A stretch of 64,000 bases of DNA. Source: Dryobates pubescens (lineage: Eukaryota; Chordata; Aves; Piciformes; Picidae). Location of the stretch: the NCBI RefSeq assembly GCF_014839835.1, contig NC_071617.1, forward strand, positions 41,817,652 to 41,881,651. The letters are read 5' to 3'. The notes below the pieces were generated by a model that was not told the origin of the DNA, made no database searches, and was given only the letters and a program-made list of their open reading frames with translations. Each line of letters begins with the position of its first letter. Position 1 is the first letter of the stretch. This document shows, piece after piece, positions 42,601-54,600 of this stretch. The position numbers and the translations under genes were made by a program.

Positions 42601-45600
42601 CTGGTGGCGTCTGCCCGATACACATCAGCTATTGTCTGGGCCAGCAGCCAAGGTGGTTTTATCTTTGTTGAGTCACATCAAGAGAGACAAGATTTAGTCT
42701 CTCACGCCTGGGGATACCCAGAAGGAAAGAATTCCTGGGATGTAGGAAACTGTCCTGATAATGGGAGTGTGACAGGAAACTTGGCTGTATGAGAAAACTA
42801 AGCCCACGTGATCTCTGCGCCTTGCTCTGCAGGTATGTGATATGCAAAGGACTAAAGCTGGGGATCGATGACGTGCGGGACTACCTCTTCACGGTGAACA
42901 TCAGACTCAACCAGCTGCGCAACTCGGACGTGGATGTGAACCTGGTTGTCCCCTTGAACGTGATCAAAGGCGACCAGGATTTCTGTGATTACATCGTCCG
43001 CTCCAACGAGAAGTGAGTGCCTGCGGGCAGCAAACGCTGCTGCCTGGGGACAGGGTAACCGCTGCTTAGAGTCATACAATCAATAAGGTTGGATCATCAA
43101 GTCCAACCTGTCACCCAACACCTCATGACTACTAGACCATGGCACCAAGTGCCACGTCCAGTCCCCTCTTGAACACCTCCAGGGATGGTGACTCCACCAC
43201 CTCCCTGGGCAGCACATTCCAATGGCCAACAACTCTCTCTGTGAAGAACTTTCTCCTCACCTCAAGTCTAAGCTTCCCCTGGTGCAGCTTGAGACTGTGT
43301 CCTCTTGTTCTGGTGCTTGTTGGCTGGGAGAAGAGACCAACCCCCACCTGGCTACAACCTCCCTTCAGGTAGTTGTAGACAGCAATAAGGTCTTCCCTGA
43401 GCCTCCTCTTCTCCAGGCTAAGCAACCCCAGCTCCCTCAGCCTCTCCTCACAGGGCTTGTGCTCAAGGCCTCTCCCCAGCCTTGTTGCCCTTCTCTGGAC
43501 ATGTTCAAGACTCTCAATGTCCTTCTTAAACTGAGGGGCCCAGAACTGGACACAGGACTCAAGGTGTGGCCTAACCAGTGCTGAGTCCAGGGGCACAATG
43601 ACTTCCCTGCTCCTGCTGGCCACACTATTCTTGATACAGGCCAGGATGCCATTGGCCTTCTTGGCCACCTGGGCACACTGCTGGCTCATGTTTAGGCGGG
43701 TGTCAATCAGCACCCCCAGGTCCCTTTCTGTTTGGCAGCTCTCCAGCCACTCTGACCCCAGCCTGTAGCCTCTTGTTGGGATAGTTGTGGATGCTGCCAC
43801 ACTGCTCTGCTTTGGCTTCCTGAGAGGCTTTTATAGGAGGGGAGAAGGGACCCTGTGCAGAGATAAATGCTGTATACTGCTACTGAATGCCTGGCCTCCA
43901 AGTACTGTGTCAGTGTGGTGGGTTGAAATTACCCCCCCACATAAAATTGCCAGACCAGCTCAGTTGGAAAGCAAATGAAGCTGTATTTACAAGCAAAACT
44001 ACAATCTAAGTATAAAATGCAGTGAACATGTGCAAAATACACAATATTTACAGGTATTTATAAACAGCAACAGGCACCCCCTGAGCAAATGAGGGGGCTA
44101 CCAATAGTGTCCCCCTCCCTGCTCCCTTTCCTTCCCCCGTCTACACAGGACAAGAGAAAGAGCAGAGAATTGCTCTTAGTTACTTGACCACAAGAAGAAT
44201 GCATTCAAGGTCAGCAAAGCCAGCAGAAGGCAGAACTGCCAGAGGGAGGAAGCTGAAAAGAGAGAAAGTTAGTTTACAGATCTACCTTCTACGTTTGTTA
44301 TCTGTCCAATGGGATTATTTAGACCTTACAATTATTTTCCTTTTTACATCCCATGGGAATTTATTTGCATTCTACCACCTTCTGTTCAAGTTCTGTGGAA
44401 ATTTTTCCAGGCACAGCCTGAAACTACCACAGTAGATAAGAAAGGAGGCCTTTGCTCAGTTCCTTCCCTTGTTCTTCCTGCGACTTTAAACCGCGTTGGC
44501 AATGATCCATCGCCAGGATCATACTGGCTTCCTCCTGTTGTCTCAGCCCTCTTTGTTTGGAACAGCACAGAAAAATCTTGGTGACTTAACTTGCTCTCTG
44601 ACTAAAACTTGTCCTCTCTTCCAGCCACTGCAAGGTTCAAATAAAGGCACTTGCCAAAATTCGTGCGTTTGTTCAGGACACGTAAGTGTATTCCTTTGGC
44701 TTTCAGCAAGGACTGACTTAGCCTACTACACCTTAATTGCCTCACCCTTCTTTAGTAGGCTCTTGATTCGAACTCGGTCTTTGGCCAGGAAAGTGAATAA
44801 GTGCTTTTGAGTAGCTGTTTGTCTCTCTGCCTGAGTTAGTTTGAAGACTGGTGTGGGTGGGTGAAGGAGTCCTGAAAGGTGATGGTCTATTATCACCCTT
44901 CTTGAGAAGGCTTCCATGTGGCTGCTAATCAGCACTGCAGACCATGAAACAAAGCTAAACATGGAGATGGGTGGAGGATGGGTAGGGAGGGCAGCACCCT
45001 CTTCTGTGTGAGCACGGTGTGTGTTTGCCATTCCCAGACCAGACACTGGAAGATGCAAGTTTTATAGGGCCAAGATGTGTAATGCTGCAAGAGCAAAGGT
45101 GTTTCACCATCTTAACAGTCTGTTCTCTTCCTCTAGGACACTGATTGAGCCACGGCAGGCTGAAATCCGAAAGGAGTGCCTCCAGCTATGGGGGGTAAGC
45201 TGCCAATTAGAGAGGTCGTTAAGGTGTCTTTGCTGTGGTGAAACAAGAGAGGAGCTGCAATACAGATAGCATTTCTAGCCAAAGGTTTAATATATTGTCT
45301 TGTGGGAAAGTCAGAGACTGTTTCAAGCTATTTATGTAAGCAAATAGAATGTTTTTGATTCGTTGTGTGTATGGCTTAACTGAGCAGGCTTCTTTTGCTG
45401 CAGCTGAGAATGTTTCATCAGAGTGAGCTTGGTTCCCAAGCACTGAAGCTCTCCAGAAGGGCTTGCTTATGTATCTGCAGTTTCTCTTTCCTGAGATTTT
45501 GCCTGCAGTAGGGCAATAGATACATCCATCTTTGATGAAGTAGTATTTAATGGAAATATACATGAGATCAGACAGTTTCAGACTAAATCTTTGAAGTTGC

Positions 45601-48600
45601 CTATTGTTTCCTGTGAGACATGGTATACACACATTAAATTTGCAGAACACACAGGACCTTTTATTTGCCAGGTGAACTCTCCAGCAACTGGAATCCCTAA
45701 AGCAGGAGTTCTAGGGGCCATGATGTTTTGTCTTGAAAGCAGAGATGTTCCTATGAGCATGCCAAAGAATAAGACTGTCATCAGTTGTTTGGATTTATTT
45801 TCAGATTCCTGATCAGGCTCGTGTTGCTCCTTCATCTTCAGATCCAAAGTCCAAATTCTTTGAGCTGATCCAGGTGAGACCTTACCCAGAAGCTTCTTCT
45901 GAGCCCTTTTTTGTATAAACAGAGCTTTCCTCCCTATGAAGTAAGAGCTAAAGAAACTATTCCTGGATTATTGATTTGTGTAGAAGCTACATTTGCCTAC
46001 ATTTGCCTCCAGTCTTCTTCAACGTCTTTGTGGGTGCCACGGACAGTGGCATTGAGTGCACCATCAGCAAGTTTGCTGATGACACCAAGCTGTGTAGTGT
46101 CAGACCCTGGTGGTGAAGGGTCTGTGATGACCATAGAATCATGAATCAATAAGATTGGAAAAGACCTCAAAGATCATCAAGTCCAACCTGTCACCCAACA
46201 CCTCATGACTACTAAACCATGGCACCAAGTGCCACGTCCAATCCCCTCTTGAACACCTCCAGGGATGGTGACTCCACCACCTCCCTCGGCAGCCCATTCC
46301 ATTTAATCCAAAAGGGGTTCCCATTGCACATATAAGCTCTTAATCTTTCAAGCCACTGAGAAGCCACTGACACTTCTGCACACAGACTCCAGTGCCATGG
46401 CTACTCCTGCTGTTGTGAAGCACGTTGGCCATACCTACGGCATCGGAATTTGGGAGGAGGATGCTCTAATTCAGCAGCCACCAGCTGCAGGAGCTCTAAC
46501 AGCTCCTTCTCCAGGACACCAAGCTGTGTGGTGCAGCAGACACGTGGGAGGCAAGGGATGCCATCCAGAGGGACCTTGACAGGCTGGAGAGGTGGGCACA
46601 AGCCAACCTCATGAGGTTCAACAAGACCAAGTGCAGGGTCCTGCAGCTGGGTCGAGGCAACCCCAGGCACAAATCCAGGCTGGGCAGGGACTGGCTGGAA
46701 AGCAGCCCAGAGAAGAGAGACTTGGGGGTGCTAGTGGATGAGAAGCTCAACATGAGCTCTCAGTGTGCACTTGCAGCCCAGAAAGCCAATCAGATCCTGG
46801 GCTGCATCAAGAGAAGTGTGACCAGCAGGTCAAGGGAGGTGATTCTCCCCCTCTACTCAGCTCTGGGGAGACCCCACCTGGAGTACTGCTTCCAGTTCTG
46901 GAGCCCCTATTACAAGAGGGATCTGGATGTGCTGGAATGTGTCCAGAGAAGGGCCACGAGGGTGATCAGAGGGCTGGAGCACCTCTCCTATGAGGACAGA
47001 CTGAAGGAGTTGGGGCTGTTCAGTCTGGAGAAGAGAAGACTCTGAGGTAACCTATCTGAAGGGGGCTTACAAGAAGGCTGGGGACCTCAGGTAGTGATAA
47101 GAGTAGGGGGAATGGAATGAAGCTGGAGGTGGGGAGATTCAGGCTGGACGTGAGGAGGAAGTTCTTCACCATGAGAGTGGTGAAGCCCTGGAATGGGTTG
47201 TCCAGGGAGGTGGTTGGGGCGCCGTCCCTGGAGGTGTTTAAGCCCAGGCTGGCTGAGGCTCTGGCCAGCCTGATCTAGTGTGGGGTGTCCCTGCCCATGA
47301 CAGGGGGCTTGGAACTAGATGATCCTTGTGGTCCCTTCCAACCATGACTGATACTATGATACATGTTGATGTATTGTGTCTGCTCTGCCTTTCCCCTACT
47401 TGGTGCTTTAGGGCATGGACATCGATACCTTCAGCTACAAACCCACTCCTCTGAATTCCACTACGCTGGAGAAAATCCGCCACGTGTTAGATTACCGGTG
47501 CATGGTGTCTGGAAGTGAGCAGAAATTCCTCTTGGGAATGGGGGTAGGTGCTGAGGGCAGTCCAAGAGTTTTGCTGGCTCATTTCAATGCTACTGTTCTG
47601 CCTTGCAGCTTCATCCCATCCTTTCCTGTCTTCAGAGGCCAGAAAGGATCAGCAGTCCCTGAGACTGCTAGTTATTTTGTCTTGAATTCACTGCTTCCCA
47701 CACTAATTAACCCTGGTTTTGTAATTGCAAGTGACACAGAGACCTTTACTCTTGCTATTGTCTCCAATTATCTTCACTGTCCTTTTAAAGGTGTTCCATT
47801 TCTGTTTCTGTATCTGGGTATGAAGACTCGCTGACAGAGTCAGTGTTTTTGCTCTTTACTGTAGAGATTAAGGTTCTTACCTTAAGACTTCTGACAAAGA
47901 AACTGCCTGTGACAGCCTAGGACAAAAAGATTCTCTGAAGGCTGCTCTACAGTTAGTCAGAGGTCTCTCCTCCACCCCTCCTGTCATGAAGCTTTGGCTG
48001 AATCTGTCTTCTTCACACAGAAATCACAGATCTACACCTGGGATGGTCGCCAGTCAGATCGCTGGACAAAGCTGGATTTGAAAACTGAGCTGCCACGGGA
48101 TACCCTTCTCTCTGTGGAGATTGTTCATGAGTTGAAAGGAGAGGTAGGAGGCTATTCTCTTCCTTAGCAAGTGCCTGCAGATATAACAAGCAGTTTCACC
48201 TATTCTTTATAAGATAGTAGAGAGTACATTTTCCGTGTGTGCCAGGTGCAAGGGTCTCCTTTGCATAGGATCTTTAGAGAAACTATTTTGGATGAATTTC
48301 CTTCTTTCTGTGTACTGCTGTAAACGAGGAGCTTTTACCATTCTTTTGGAAACACTTTGGACCTGGATATACTGGTGTTACCCTGCATGCATTGACACTG
48401 ACAGCGTGACTTAATGGCTTCTGTGGCTTGTGGGGTACCTAACTGCTCAGTAGTGACTGCAGGCCTTGGGGAAAAGGCTCCATGCTACATTCACAGTGGT
48501 ATATTCTTATGGTAGAATAGAACAGAATTAACCAGGTTGGAAGAGACCTTTCAGATCATCAAGTCCAACCTATCATCTAACACCATCTAATCAACTAAAC

Positions 48601-51600
48601 CATGGCACTAAGCACCCCATCCAGGCTCTTCCTAAACACCTCTAGTGATGGTGACTCCACCACCTCCCTGGGCAGCACATTCCCATGGCCAATCTCTCTT
48701 TCTATGAAAAACTTCCTAACATCCAGCCTAAACCTCCCCTGGCACAGCTTAAGACTGTGTCCTCTTGTTGTGGTGCTGGTTGCCTGGGAGAAGAGACCAA
48801 CCCCCACCTGGCTACAACCTCCCTTCAGGTAGTTATAGACAGCAAGAAGGTCTCCCCTGAGCCTCCTCTTCTCCAGGCTAAGCAACCCCAGCTCCCTCAG
48901 CCTCTCCTCATAAGGCTTGTGCTCCAAACCCCTCCCCAGCTTTGTTGCCTTTCTCTGGACACCTTCCAGCAACTCAACATCTTTCCTAAAGTGAGAGGCC
49001 CAGAACTGGACACAGGACTCAAGGTGTGACCTAACCAGTGCTGAGTACAGGGGCAGAATGACCTCCCTGCTTCTGCTGGCCACACTATTCCTGACACAGG
49101 CCAGGATGCCATTGGCCTTCTTGGCTACCTGGGCACACTGCTGGTATTTTCACAGTGTAGGATATTGCTGTCTGGGAGTTTGCCAGTCCCCTGGCACCTC
49201 AGATGAGGATGCTGTAGTAGTGCACTGGGCTTTGTGCTGTGGTACCTGATAAGGCACAGAGAACTGGTGATGGCAGCTATGGGCTTGCCCTCTTTTCCCT
49301 GAGACAAAAGTGTGTAGTTGAGATACCCCAGCTTTCAGAGAATGACATGCCACTGTGCAATGGGCAGCAGGGAACTTGTATGCTTTCTTGTTAGAAGAGA
49401 ATGATGTCCTCTCAAAAAATGGACTATAAATTAAAGCTGAAACAGCAACATTCTGTGTAGTAAGTCTCTGTATTTCCCTCTCTAGGGGAAAGCTCAGCGA
49501 AAAATCAGTGCCATCCACATCCTTGATGTCTTGGTGCTGAATGGCAATGACGTTCAAAAGCAGCATTTCAACCAGAGGTATGTGGGATCTGGAGAAGTTT
49601 CTTGTGCTCAAGTGGGAGTGACTGGGAGCAGCATTCACTCTCAAAGCAGAATGCTGAATGCAGGGAGGCATGTGCATTCAGCTGAAACACTGCTATGCAG
49701 GTGAGCTGTGAATGAATCCACTTTGAAGTGCATATAGCCTTTTCTAACCATACCATGGCTCTGCAGGGCAGCAGGTCTCACTCCTTGCTTGCTCTGGGGT
49801 GAGTCAGGTGTAGTCTGAGCCTAAGCTGAGCATCCTGGGAATGTGAAGGAGCATAGCTGATCACTGGCTGAGGGAGAAAGAATGAGCCTCTGTATTTCCT
49901 TTTCCAGGGACATGATGTCCCTACTAGTCCAGGAGCATGTGGGCTTGTAGAGGAAGCTCTGGAGACCCATTCCTAATGGATTACAGCCAGTGTTACTCAC
50001 CATAGAGTTGGGAGGACAGGGTGGAAAAGTCTTGCTCAGTGCCTGTTTGGCTAGCAGCAGAGGCACTCTGCATGCTCTGAAGCATCTCATCTGTTACTCT
50101 GCTGAAATTTACCTACTGCTGTACCAAAGATTTTGCTGAATTGCAGGATTCTTCTTCTGTTTTCACTCAGGATTCGGCTGGCAGAGAAGTTCGTCAAAGC
50201 TGTTTCTAAACCTAGCCGGCCAGACATGAACCCCATCCGGTGAGTGATTGCTCTTGTCAGCCTGGTGTGCTTTGGTTTCAGTGTGTTGGAGGATGAGGAT
50301 CAGGAGCTGAAGGGAAGTTAAATCTCGAGCTGGAATTCATGATTCTGTTATGCTCAACAGAAAGAGGCTAAAAGCACTAGAATGAGAGGACACAGTCTCA
50401 AGCTGTGCCAGAGGAGGTTTAGGCTGGATGTTAGGAAGAAGTTCTTCACAGAAAGAGTGACTGGCCATTGGAATGTGCTGCCCAGGGAGGTGGTGGAGTC
50501 ACCATCACTGGAGGTGTTTAGGAACAGACTGGATGAGGCACTTGGTGCCATGGTTAGTTGATTAGATGGTGCTGGATGATAGGTTGGACTTAATGGTCTC
50601 AAAGGTCTTTTCCAACCTGGTTAATTATATTCTATTCTTGTGGCTTATAAATATTTAACATAAAGGCTGATATTGCCTGAGTCATGTCCTCCTTCATGTA
50701 TCTGACAGTCATGTTTTCATCACAGGGAGATTGGCTTCTGCTGATGTCAAGTACATGCTGTTGTAGGTCTAGCACTCAGCTTGATCATTGCAAAGACTTC
50801 TATGTCCTTGTCTGCCCTGAAGGGTCAGCAGTTGTTCAGAGAGACAGTCTGCTAGTAGATAAATGAAGTGCTGACCAGCATTTACAATCTCCAAATGGTT
50901 ATCCTGAGTAGAAGGCTTTAGTTACAAGAAAAGTTCCTGATAAAGGGCTTCAGCTTTGGCTGCCTCCTCACCTTCCATCTCTTTAATTCACCTGTGGTGA
51001 ACCATAAGAGCATCATTGTGCTGGGTATCAGATAGGTACTGTGGACAAAACAGTTTCTGTTTCAGAAGCTAGAAGTGCTGTGATATTGTGGGAGAAGCTG
51101 GAGGACTGGGAAGAGAATGTTATCCATGTTGATGAAAGATAACGAGTGGGATCTTAGGTTAACTTCAGAGACAGTTGCAGTAACTGGAGGAGCTCAGAAT
51201 GTTGGGGAGAGGTGAAGGTGAAGTGAGGAGAGCTGTAGAAACTGTTTGTAGAGGGGTCCTTTGCTGCTCTTGTGAAAAGATGTTCCAACTGTGCTCTTTG
51301 AAGCCTGATGCTTGCAGCGGTGTCTGGGAAAAGGGTGGCTGGGGTGTCAGATCAGAGACAGTGCTTTTGAAACTTTCTGAATGTCTTTCTGTGTCTTGGA
51401 AAAATAAAACCAAAAGCAGTTTGATATAATTCTAAGGATGATGATTCTGAATAATTTCACTAATTAAATAAAAAAAGAGGAAAAAACAAACCCCAAAAGC
51501 TGTTTTTTACCTCAAGGCAACTAACGAGTTTGGGGTGCCCCTGAGGATAGAAACAGTGACGGTCAGGCAGTGTGAGGCCAGCATACCAAGGCCTGAACCT

Positions 51601-54600
51601 GCCTGGGGCTGACCTTGGTGAATTTATCTCATGGGAGAACAAAAGCAGCTGACTTCCATTGTTCTTCCTGTTCTGTATACTCGAGGTAAAAATGCCCAAC
51701 TTACTTAGCAGCAAGGATGCCGGTGTGCTGCTTACAGCAACAGAGCCGTGAGCATGCAGCTGTCAGGCATTCTCAAGCCAAAAGCAATAAGGCACTGGGG
51801 CATAACACTGAGGAAGCAAGCCAGCAGGACCCATCTGTAAACAGAGCATAGCCCTTCTCATTGTCAGGGAGATGATTATATGGGGGAGCCTCCTCAGCAT
51901 GGGTCACTGTCTGCTCTGGTGGCACTCTGAAGCCAGCACCCTCTGGCCCGTTGGTGATTACTTCCTCGATGCCAGGGCATTTGAAGCTCCCCATCCGAGC
52001 TTGCTGAGTTATCAGGGCCATCCACTTACTCCAGGTGGCATCTGTGGCATGATGTGGGGTTGAGCCTCTCCCTTTGAACATCCAGGTGAGGACTGGAAGC
52101 CTTGGAGCTAGAAATAGTGGTGACTCAGTCCCAATCATCTCCGAGGCAGCCCAGACAACAAGGGTGAACCTCTGTCATGCCTGACCACCTCATGCTGTAC
52201 AAAGTTAACTGTTTGGCTGCTCTCTGTAGCCAGGACAGGAAGGAAAAAAAATAAAAGGACAGTTCAGATACTTTAGTTTTTCTTTAATCCTATTTTCCTT
52301 TTGTTCCCATGCAGAGTGAAGGAAGTGTACAGATTGGAGGAAATGGAGAAGATTTTTGTGAGGTAAGTGACAGGCACGTTAAGGTTATGGGCTACTGATG
52401 TGCAGGATTGGGAGGGATGTGCTCACCTAAACTTGAGGAGTCATGGAATCAGTCAGGGTTGGAAGGGACCACAAGGATCATCTAGTTCCAAGCCCCCTGC
52501 CATGGGCAGGGACACGCCACACAAGATCAGGCTGGCCAGAGCCTCATCCAGCCTGGTCTTAAACACCTCCAGGGATGGGGCCTCAACCACCTCCCTGGAC
52601 AACCCATTCCAGGGCTTCACCACTCTCATGGTGAAGAACTTCCTCCTCACGTCCAGCCTGAATCTCCCCACCTCCAGCTTCATTCCAGTCCCCCTAGTCC
52701 TATCACTACCTGAGATCCTGAGAAGTCCCTCCCCAGCCTTCTTGTAGGCCCCCTTCAGATACTGGAAGGCCACAATTAGGTTACCTCAGAGCCTTCTCTT
52801 CTCCAGACTGAACAGCCCCAACTCCTTCAGTCTGTCCTCATAGGAGAGGTGCTCCAGCCCTCTGATAATCCTCATGGCCCTTCTCTGGACACGTTCCAGC
52901 ACATCCAGATCCCTCTTGTAATAAGGTCTCCAGAACTGGACACAGTACTCCAGGTGGGGAGAATCACCTCCCTTGACCTGCTGGCCACACTTCTCTTGAT
53001 GCAGCCCAGGATCTGATTGGCTTTCTGGGCTGCAAGTGCACACTGAGAGCTCATGTTGAGCTTCTCATCCACTAGCACCCCCAAGTCTCTCTCCTCTGGG
53101 CTGCTTTCCAGCCAGTCCCTGCCCAGCCTGGATTTGTGCCTGGGGTTGCCTCGACCCAGATGCAGGACCCTGCACTTGGTCTTGTTGAACCTCATGAGGT
53201 TGGCTTGTGCCCACCTCTCCAGCCTGTCAAGGTCCCTCTGGATGGCATCCCTTGCCTCCCACGTGTCTGCTGCACCACACAGCTTGGTGTCCTGGAGAAG
53301 GAGCTGTTAGAGCTCCTGCAGCTGGTGGCTGCTGAATTAGAGCATCCTCCTCCCAAATTCCGATGCCGTAGGTATGGCCACCGTGCTTCACAACAGCAGG
53401 AGTAGCCATGGCACTGGAGTCTGTGTGCAGAAGTGTCAGTGGCTTCTCAGTGGCTTGAAAGATATGTGCAATGGGAACCTCTTTTGGATTAAGTGGAATG
53501 TGCTGCCCAGGGAGGTGGTGGAGTCACCATCCCTGGAGGTGTTCAAGAGGGGATTGGACGTGGCACTTGGTGCCATGGTTTAGTAGTCATGAGGTGTTGG
53601 GTGACAGGTTGGACTTGATGATCTTTGAGGTCTTTTCCAACCTTATTGATTCTGTGACTCCATGGTCATCACAGACCCTTCACTGCAACACTCAGTTTGC
53701 TACCTGATCTAGATGGCTCTGGCTGATTTCTCTGGCCCTGTGTATGGGCGGCAAGAGACTGAACTCTCCAGGATGTGATGGTTTTGTCCTGTCAGATGTG
53801 GTGCTGTCAGTGACACTGGGGAGGATGTGCAAGCCAATGGTAAAGGAAGAATCAGGAGCTCTCTTCTGACTGCCCTCTCTCAACATTTAGGTTGGAGATG
53901 AAAGTCATTAAGAGCTCACGAGGGATACCCCGGCTGTCCTACACTGGCCGAGATGACCGGCACTTTGTGCCCACAGGGCTCTACATCGTGCGGACTCTGA
54001 ACGGTAGGGAGAGACTCAACACTCTTACTTAGCTTTTGTCTGTATCTTCAAAGGAAAAAGTATTGGCCCATCATGCTCCTGCTGTAACTTGGTGAACTAT
54101 GGGAGCATTCCAGCTGTTTGTGGAGATTGTTTGCCTGGATTTGGATAAAGGGTAAGGTGTTCATGTGATAGGTTTTTCTGTTGCAGGTTGATTAGTTGTT
54201 GTGTGAGTGATTCCATTCATTTGCCTGCTAACTGAATTTGTTTAATGAGATCATAAGTTTTCATTAAGGAAGATATTTTCCAGCATAACATTACATTGAA
54301 ACAACCCATTTGCAGTGTCAGCTTTTAAATGCAGGGTGGAGGGGGTTTGCTCAGTGAACAGAGGACAGCTGGGGAAGTGATTCTCCTTGGGGGGAGAGAA
54401 AGAAGAAGGAGTAAGAGAAGGATCCCAATTATTCATGCAGTTTTCTCCTGTGTATTTCTGTGTCTGTCTGTGTATTTACACTGTGTTGTTTTTTCTGTTT
54501 TTCTCTCTGCTCCCTGTGACTCTTCTGCAAGATCCTTGGACAATGGCATGCAGCAAAAACACCAACAAGAAATTCTTCTTCAACAAAGCGACCAGTCAAG

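Larger units (their letters stand above)
46108..47365 (+). repeat. Composite repeat, copy A of an inverted pair
   Basis: Contains, left to right: a short shared flank (GTGAAGGGTCTGTGATGACC), a minus-strand CR1 3' tip (46136-46312), about 175 bp of non-CR1 sequence (46313-46487), and a plus-strand CR1 RT end with 3' UTR (46490-47365; open from [20 protein letters not shown] to LFSLEKRRL). The whole arrangement is repeated in reverse at 52443-53693 with high similarity. It ends 46 bp before CMTR1 coding exon 16. Confidence 0.92.
52443..53693 (-). repeat. Composite repeat, copy B of an inverted pair
   Basis: Reverse complement of copy A with the same internal order: CR1 RT end and 3' UTR (52443-53310), non-CR1 spacer (about 53310-53480), CR1 3' tip (53480-53665) and the short GTGAAGGGTCTGTGATGACC flank. 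Small differences are visible, for example about 15 bases missing near 52962. It begins 81 bp after CMTR1 coding exon 20. Confidence 0.92.
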
